Assembly: GCA_038503075.1 (NCBI GenBank)
Contig: JBCAML010000017.1
Coordinates: 1 to 64,000, forward strand
Source of the DNA: Gyromitra esculenta
Lineage: Eukaryota > Ascomycota > Pezizomycetes > Pezizales > Discinaceae
Reading direction: 5' to 3'
Length of the DNA: 64,000 nt
Part shown: piece after piece, positions 57,801 through 64,000 of the stretch
How positions within the stretch are numbered: the first letter of the stretch is position 1
How the letters are laid out: each line of letters starts with the position of its first letter
Position numbers and translations under genes: made by a program
Notes under the pieces: generated by a model
The model's input: only the letters and a program-made list of their open reading frames with translations
Told to the model about the DNA's origin: nothing
Databases searched by the model: none

Positions 57801-59889
57801 TCGTTCTCTTAGGATCCTTGACAGTATCAGAAATGCGCTGGTCCATGGCAACCGTCAGATGGTAGTAAATCACACTATCATTTAACATGAGCTAGGTATT
57901 CTAAGTCGTCCCCGTGTATTCTAGGGATTGGGTGTTGGCCCAGGACTATTATCTCCATCACGGGATACAACTTAACCACAGCACGAGAAACTATCCGTCC
58001 CCAATATACCGAAGCTTTGCCAACTGCCCCCCCCCCCACTCTACAGCGCCAAGTTTATATATGCAATCCACTAAAACAGAGCCCTCCTTCGTCTACCAAT
58101 ACTTTTTATCAGCCTCCTCGAGAGAAAATCATCTTGATTCTGTGACCAGGATAAACGATTTTCTCAACATGTGAGCGTGTCACCCCATTTCAGAATCTGT
58201 AGAAATGAATTCCTTCTCCCTCCTCAGTCGTGCGTTGTGCTCCATCTCGTTTCTGAGATCGAACAATATCAGACCAGTGATATTGTATAGGACTAAGTTG
58301 TTGAAGCCGAATTAAAGCCTGTATTCACTTCAGTCAGGTAGCTTTCAAACTGACGATACTCTATCATATAGGCATACCTCCCATTGTGAAAGTGCTAGCG
58401 GTGCTGGAAATGGCTTCCTAATAGGTACGGGCTCCGGTGCTCGAGCTGTCTCTCGGCGTGTAGGTTTGAGCAGAGACTTCGGGGCGAGCTTCGGAATAGG
58501 AAAGGGTACAGGAAACTTTGTGGGTAGAGAAGCAAGTGTGTGGGCTGGGTACGCAGGCAGCTAGGAAAGCGAGTGAGCAATCAAGATACTTTACTGCCAT
58601 TTGTACCCTCCTATTTCTACAAACGGACATGGCTGAGATGATGAACAGGAGTAGATTGTGGCGACTTTTGAACTATATGCTTGAATGTAGAAGTCGGTCG
58701 TATGATTGCTATATCGCTAGCTGGAGTTTGCCTAAGGCTTGGACCACGCGCTTGCCGTGACAGAGTTAGGAGAGGTTGGCATATCATGTAGTATGCCTGA
58801 GGTGAGGTTATCGCGTAATCGTCCCGGTTTCTACAGCCTTTCAGTTCCCAGAACTATATCAGTAATAGAGATCTTCAGCAACACTGTCGAAATTACCAGT
58901 ATTACGTGCTAACAGTGCTGAGGGCCCAACCCTGGTAGAATTTGATAGTTACTCGGGCTTTGGGAGTCCGCTTTTGGGACCTTTTCTATTGACTAAGCTA
59001 CTGTACGTATAGTGCTTGCTTTTGCCTGTATCTGGTTCGGTATCCTAAGCTCAAATAGTGCTCGATCATTGGCAAAAACCCCAACAAACACAACTTGGCT
59101 GCCGAGCGACGGCTGGTAATCTCATAAAGCAGCCACATAGAGCTATCTAGAAACCTTTGTAATACGCATAACAAATGTGTCGGGCCATATACTGGTGAGA
59201 ATAAACCGTCCTATCCGCTCTGGCATATCCAAGAATTGCAATCAACAAACCTCTCCCCCTATATCGACACGTCCTTAGGGAATCTCTCTATTTCCTACTG
59301 TTAACCGAAATAGGATCATCGTAGGCCCAGTGTTTCAGCATGTTTTATCCAAAACGCACTTCACCAAATACTACAGTATGTATATGCATCCATACTTGTG
59401 AGTTTCTGACCTTGTCCGATTGCCTTGATCCCACATTCTCTAGTTCTGAGGCGAAAGGACAGAAGGAAAATAGGTTAGGATATAAAGGGATCATGTATCA
59501 CTTCTTTCTTACTATTACGCCGATGCCATTACTTTGTCTATACACGTAATGTTTATTTCGTGTCTAAAGTCTGGTTCTTAGCGATAAGGTTCACCGCACC
59601 ACTCGAGATGCCCGGATATAATTATGCAATGAAAGTAATATTTATGGAGTAATTGCCTGACAACGAACGGTATAAGGCATACAGCAGTATACGTATAGGG
59701 AAGAAACGAGACGGGGGCGCTGGAGAGACCACTATATTTAGCGTTTGCAGCAGGGTTCTAATTCCGATGATTAATGGAATGAACTGCTCTACAGATCCTA
59801 GGCTATTAACCCCAGTAATACCGGTATATCTCAACCGGGGCTCCAGGTTACTATGCCCGACATGAGCACTAGAAGCCCGAATAATGGCA
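54866..59889. other. Long gene-poor stretch
   Basis: About 5 kb. ORFs at 55108-55989 and 56548-56883 (plus) have no recognisable domain. An inverted-repeat element lies at 57313-57579. A short minus-strand reading near 58418-58601 (MAVKYLDCSLAFLAACV) could be a relict signal peptide, but nothing convincing follows. A run of C occurs at 58027-58037. Confidence 0.5.
57313..57579. repeat. MITE-like element with ~49-bp inverted arms differing only by transitions
   Basis: The left arm at 57313-57361 starts CAGGTTTTGGAGAGAACC. The right arm at 57531-57579 is its complement with seven mismatches, all A/G or C/T. The 267-bp unit has no ORF and no obvious target-site duplication. Confidence 0.7.
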
Positions 59890-60786
59890 CTACGACACAT
59901 GAGACATATTCTCTCTTAAATATATTGTTTTCGCTAGTGGTTTGTGTTGAATGATACCTACTCCATCTACCTGCTCCTCTTGTGGGGACAGGCTGATCAG
60001 GGTATCTAGAAAATACAAGAAGCTTTTGTCGTTGCTCAATGTGGGAAGATATTTTATTTTGACGTAAAATTCGTAAAGTGTAATTAAAAAAGACGCAAAG
60101 AACGCGGAGAAGGAAAAAATATACATAATTATGGCGAAGATGATTATAGTTGCTCCATTGATTTCCCCAGATAAGAAGCTTAAGACAGCTGGGCAGCTAT
60201 TGCCAATAAAATGTCCATGCCAGCAAGATAGAGCCAACAAATGTAGATATGCGTAGCTATGATTAATAATAAGAATACGGAGGCGGTAAGCACTGAGCAA
60301 CAACGTAATTCATACATCCTCTCCTTGTGTGCAGAGTTAGACTCTGAGGCAATAGCGAAGATAACTGTTGATAGAAAGGCGGTAACGATAGAGCATTCAA
60401 GACAGTAAATCCCCTCCTGGGTAAATCGGAATATCAAGCCAGTAAGGAGAGCAAATTGGAACCACAGGTTCACTACTAGGATGCCACCAATTCTTGAAGG
60501 GGTAAAGATGTTTGTGAACACAGTTGCTAATATCTAGCAGTAGAACCCGACGCGGATACCAATACTGTAGAGATCGGCGTTATCTTTGAATCCATATCTA
60601 TCTCTAGTGAATAAAGAGCGGTTGGTCAACGGGGTATAGCTCTTTGTGATTGGACTTGAATTCGCAGGCATCGTTGAGGTGAATGGAGTCATGCTTATAA
60701 TGAATGCTTGAGGAGATGGGTGTTCGGTTGAAATTCCCATTTCCAGTAATTTTGGTGTGGATTCCTAGGCGACTATACGTTTGCAT
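59890..60786 (-). pseudogene. Broken fungal multi-TM membrane protein
   Basis: The minus strand reads LYSIGIRVGFYC, an in-frame TAG at 60534-60536, then ILATVFTNIFTPSRIGGILV with VNLWFQFALLTGLIFRFTQE and IYCLECSIVTAFLSTVIFAI. Further helices follow (FLLLIIATHIYICWLYLAG). A frame change near 60200-60230 leads to GNSCPAVLSFLSGEING and IIIFAIIMYIFSFSAFFASF. This resembles an uncharacterised family of fungal multi-pass proteins with a GIRLGFYLQW-like start. CAG (Gln) to TAG would explain the stop. Function is unknown; the copy is dead on present evidence. Confidence 0.55.
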
Positions 60787-63700
60787 AACGGCTGATTTCG
60801 GGGGGGGGAGATCCGCCGTAAAATTGGTGTCTTATATGTAGGAAGAATATTTGAAGAGCAATAGTTCAATACTCTCAGAACGTTGGGATCAAAGTCGATC
60901 ATTGACTAAAGAATAAATGTGTTTTAACTTCAACTCAGCTACTAAAAATTAATAATATTCTAGATATGGTGGGAAGGGATGGGGGCGAGCTGGGGAAGCT
61001 TGCTCACAACTTTGGTTGATTCGACCAATCAACATCATGAAAACAGCAATTGAGGCTTTTGACGGTTGACCACGCGACAAAGGTGTGTAGCCGGAGCCAC
61101 AAATCTATAGCTTCCCTTCTGATGTCGTTTTTTGACTGTGGCTCTAGAAAATCTCCCCCGAAAAGTATGTGGACAAGCTTGCCCCACTCTCTACGCCTTC
61201 CCGAACCATAAAGGCAAGATCTATATCTTTTTACGGCAGAAAGATAGATAGATAGATATATCATTCACGCATCTTTTTACGGCGATACTCTACTCGTATT
61301 CTCATAACATTCTTACAACAGGCTACCTCTGCATCCCGGATAAAATAGCTAGGCTCAGGGTTAGTCTCGTGCCTAGCCCCTCTCGCACAACTTGCTGTAA
61401 ACCGTAAAGCAGCAGCTAACGGCAGTAGGAATGGAAACGACCCTAGCTCAGGGTAATTTCTATGACATGCCGATGCGGACCTAGCCCATTTCAAAAACGT
61501 GATGGGAATGCGAGTACTCCAAGCCCAGGTACATGGCTTAATGCACTTAACGCGTGTCTTGCGCAGAGGAACAAGGCTATCACATGCAGTATGAAATTTA
61601 AACAATAAAATTAATATTAAAGAATCCACGTCCCCATCGAGCTGAAGGAAAAATGCCCCTCAAGGCAAATCCTCATTACAGATAGCTCAACTAGCTTTGC
61701 AAATCGTTAGCCAATTAGCAAATAGGACCACTCCACACACCGGTTGACCCACTTACAAAGTGAAATTAATAGTTGACCCGTATTCAAAATTCTACTCCCA
61801 CCAGCTCCGCCACCACTACCTCAACCACTACCCTATTCCCAAGATCTCAATAAATTCAATTCATCTACTTACCTTATATAATACTATGGTTTTTAGGCTC
61901 GTTAGTGTACTATTGCATTCAAAGTCCTTGAGTATTGGCTATCTATATATTAGCTTCTCGTTGTAGATGAGGCAGCCGATGTAAAAAATAGTTCTATTTC
62001 CAAATAAGTTGACCCAACTACAAGCCGGCTAACCTATTCACACATAAGAACAGATATATATACGTATGGAGCCAACATCTGTTGGGCCAATCGGAATTAA
62101 ACCCCGCATTACTACCCAAGTCTAGTCCGTTTAACTACGAGAAAGTCGACCCCGCCCAAATACCTTGCTATCGAAGCATCAAAGAATCGTCGGCTGGAAG
62201 CAAGGCGTAATATTGAAATACAGTAACACGTATCATAATTCTACCTTGACAGAATAGCTGTTATTCTAGTATCGTATCACCTTACTAGTATTACAGTGGC
62301 CATTTGTAACCATGTGGGAGTCCAAGGTACTAAACTCAACTATTACTTTTTTTTAACTCTCCCAGATTTTTTAGCTTCACCTATGACATAGACTCAGATA
62401 TCCTCGGTGAAAAAGACCCAAGATATGCTGAGAGAATCTAACCAATGATTTTGCACAAAAGAGATTTATCATACGTATTATGCTTATTAGATTACTCCCG
62501 ATGTAGCACCTCCTAAATTTTCGGGTTCAGAAACAAGACCAGAAAAGCTCTCTTATAACTACGGTGCGTAAGACATATGGTGCGCAACAGCCGCAAGCAG
62601 TAGATATGAGCAAGCCTACAGTATCAAAAAAGGGGACGCAACTAGTACAGCGTATATGCGGCATTCTTAAAAAATGCCGAAGCAATACTGGATTCCTAGC
62701 GCAAATACGGTAGTTCTCCAGAATTAAACTTGCATTTCCTAACAATACAGTAGCAGATTCATCCCATTTTCTCGTACTATATCAGCCAAAGCTTAAGGAT
62801 TTCCGAGAAATATCTGGCATTACGAACTAGAGCCTTTCACTTGAATCTATACTTTATCTATCTCTAAGTATCTGAATTCCCCACTCAATTATCTAGTGCG
62901 TTTATAATCCGTTGGCCATTACCCACAGCCACTTGCCCTCCCAAGCATTAGTACTGGGGGAGAATTCCGGTATAGTATATTACTCTCATACGTATACTGT
63001 GAGATAGGGTAGAAATTGTTGGCAGCAACTAGAGATGGATGATCCCTATGTAGGCAGGGGGACAGGACTACACTCTTGCCCAATCTGTCTTGTGCCTCGA
63101 GCTCCTGTACTATGATCATGAGCAACGAGAAATAGTAGCCTCGGCGAAATAAAATGAAATCATTTCTCTCCCGGAGAAGCCTCTCCTCGCCCAATCTTGT
63201 AAGTTTGCTATCCTCTTGAAAATCAAAAAAATCAAGCACCGCCATTCAAGGACCTACATCAAACAAGGAATCAGCTATGGAAACAGGCCCAAATCATAGA
63301 ATATGGCAGCGGAAAGGGGGTCCTACAGGAAATAGAGCACTAATGCACGATAGAATCGTACCTGATCCAAGGAAGGCTATTTAATGGTAGCCTATTGGGG
63401 CTCACTTAGGCCTTCGCTTCAATATATTCATCGGATATCACTCGGTCGGATATCCCGAACTCGACACGTTTTATCATTTTTGTCAGATAGAATATACCGC
63501 TCCTTAAGATTAATAAAGCGGCCTTGGAGTATCGGTTTCCGTTTTATTTTAGCCTCACAAATACATTTGCTTACCACGAGCTCCCGAGCCAGAAGCAGCG
63601 CATAAGTCACAGAGATCGAGAGATCAAAGCTACATATTCAAGTAATATATATTCAATTATTCAAACAACGAAGAAATTCGTGATAAATTAGCTAAGAATA

Positions 63701-63841
63701 TGCCTTGTCACATGATATATATATATATATGGATAAACCTCTTTCAGGAAATAATATATAACCCAGAAAAACACTCGTAAGTATTCGTATTCGTATTCAT
63801 ATCTATCTCATCTCTCTTAACCCTTATGACCTCTAATTAAG
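60787..63841. other. Gene-poor, AT-rich stretch
   Basis: No gene recognised with confidence. Minus-strand 62919-63245 (ERNDFILFRRGYYFSLLMII then VQELEAQDRL) faintly resembles the FRRF region of a fungal DUF6594-type protein and may be a relict. Simple repeats: GATA at 61246-61260 and (AT)n at 63714-63730. Confidence 0.45.
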
Positions 63842-64000
63842 TTACTCCGCCACCTCTGGCTTCCGACCATACACGACATGACTGCAAGCAAATATCAGCC
63901 CAAGAACAAGAAACCCAGTATGTGATGGAAGAACCAACAAGTTACTATACCCATGTGTTTTCCTATCCAGGAGCTGGGATTTAATTTCTGCAACAAAGGC
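63842..64000 (-). CDS. LaeA-like methyltransferase, C-terminal end (partial)
   Basis: Only the last two exons are in the window: 63939-64000 (AFVAEIKSQLLDRKTHGYSN) and 63842-63881 (HVVYGRKPEVAE, stop TAA at 63842-63844). They are joined across a 57-bp intron with GTTGGT/CAG ends. The splice gives HGYSNFHVVYGRKPE, matching HGYMNYHVVYGRRPE of the gene at 53049-54865, including the intron position. The gene continues beyond the window, so integrity cannot be judged. Confidence 0.7.
   Translation of the reverse strand, partial: AFVAEIKSQLLDRKTHGYSNLLVLPSHTGFLVLGLIFACSHVVYGRKPEVAE

Noticed and set aside
58418..58630. Possible secreted peptide with a hydrophobic start
   Set aside because: Stops soon after a plausible signal sequence and the following sequence matches no family; too weak to call even as a relict.
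61261..61629. 122-codon minus-strand ORF
   Set aside because: No domain, and no splice continuation or neighbour supports it.

Overview
The window is the end of a chromosome of a filamentous ascomycete. It opens with telomeric CCCTAAA repeats (G strand TTTAGGG), so the chromosome tip is at base 1. Genes carry short introns of about 50-90 bp with GTAHGT donors, CTAAC-like branch sites and AG acceptors. They encode families typical of plant-associated or saprotrophic Pezizomycotina: a WSC protein, GH27, GH88, a CBM1 module, a Pth11-like receptor, SesB/NACHT/ankyrin NLRs and LaeA-like methyltransferases. I cannot name the species; the gene content would fit a leotiomycete but does not prove it.

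Layout. 1-97 is the telomere. 98-4479 is a decayed Penelope-like retroelement (PLE): two tandem copies of a ~0.55 kb 5' repeat (pLTR), a broken reverse transcriptase with a YIDD active site, and no visible GIY-YIG endonuclease. 4480-4514 is a second telomeric tract, followed by a third pLTR (4515-5092) that contains a complete type I hammerhead ribozyme core. 5092-6400 holds three copies of a ~300 bp fold-back repeat, covarying hairpins and a fourth, partial pLTR. 6.8-8.5 kb is a secreted WSC protein. 11.2-16.1 kb is an intact SesB-NACHT-ankyrin NLR. 18.8-21.2 kb is a CBM1-GH27 alpha-galactosidase. 23.8-25.3 kb is a Pth11-like membrane protein. 30.5-31.6 kb is a Cys-rich surface protein. 34.0-37.9 kb is a GH88 hydrolase facing a second GH27. 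40.2-41.2 kb is a broken methyltransferase. 42.8-43.4 kb is a chorismate mutase. 44.6-50.4 kb holds two decayed ankyrin genes, one with a relict NACHT. 53.0-54.9 kb is a LaeA-like methyltransferase. 59.9-60.8 kb is a broken multi-TM gene. 63.8 kb to the end is the 3' end of another LaeA-like methyltransferase. The rest is gene-poor, with several MITE-like inverted repeats.

How it fits together. The outer 6.4 kb looks like repeated terminal addition of an endonuclease-less PLE. Element sense runs from the chromosome tip inward, as expected if reverse transcription is primed on the protruding G strand, and telomere repeats sit at each junction. Interior to this is a typical subtelomeric accessory region. 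The two alpha-galactosidases and GH88 would act on side chains and uronate ends of plant polysaccharides. The NLR is a candidate non-self recognition receptor with two dead relatives nearby. Some nonsense codons look like C-to-T changes (CGA>TGA, CAA>TAA, CAG>TAG), which suggests past repeat-induced or similar mutation.

Gene models were spliced by eye. They are frame-consistent for GH27-1, GH27-2, GH88, the WSC gene, the surface protein, the chorismate mutase and most of the NLR, but no homology search was run. The telomere, PLE and ribozyme calls rest on direct reading of the sequence.
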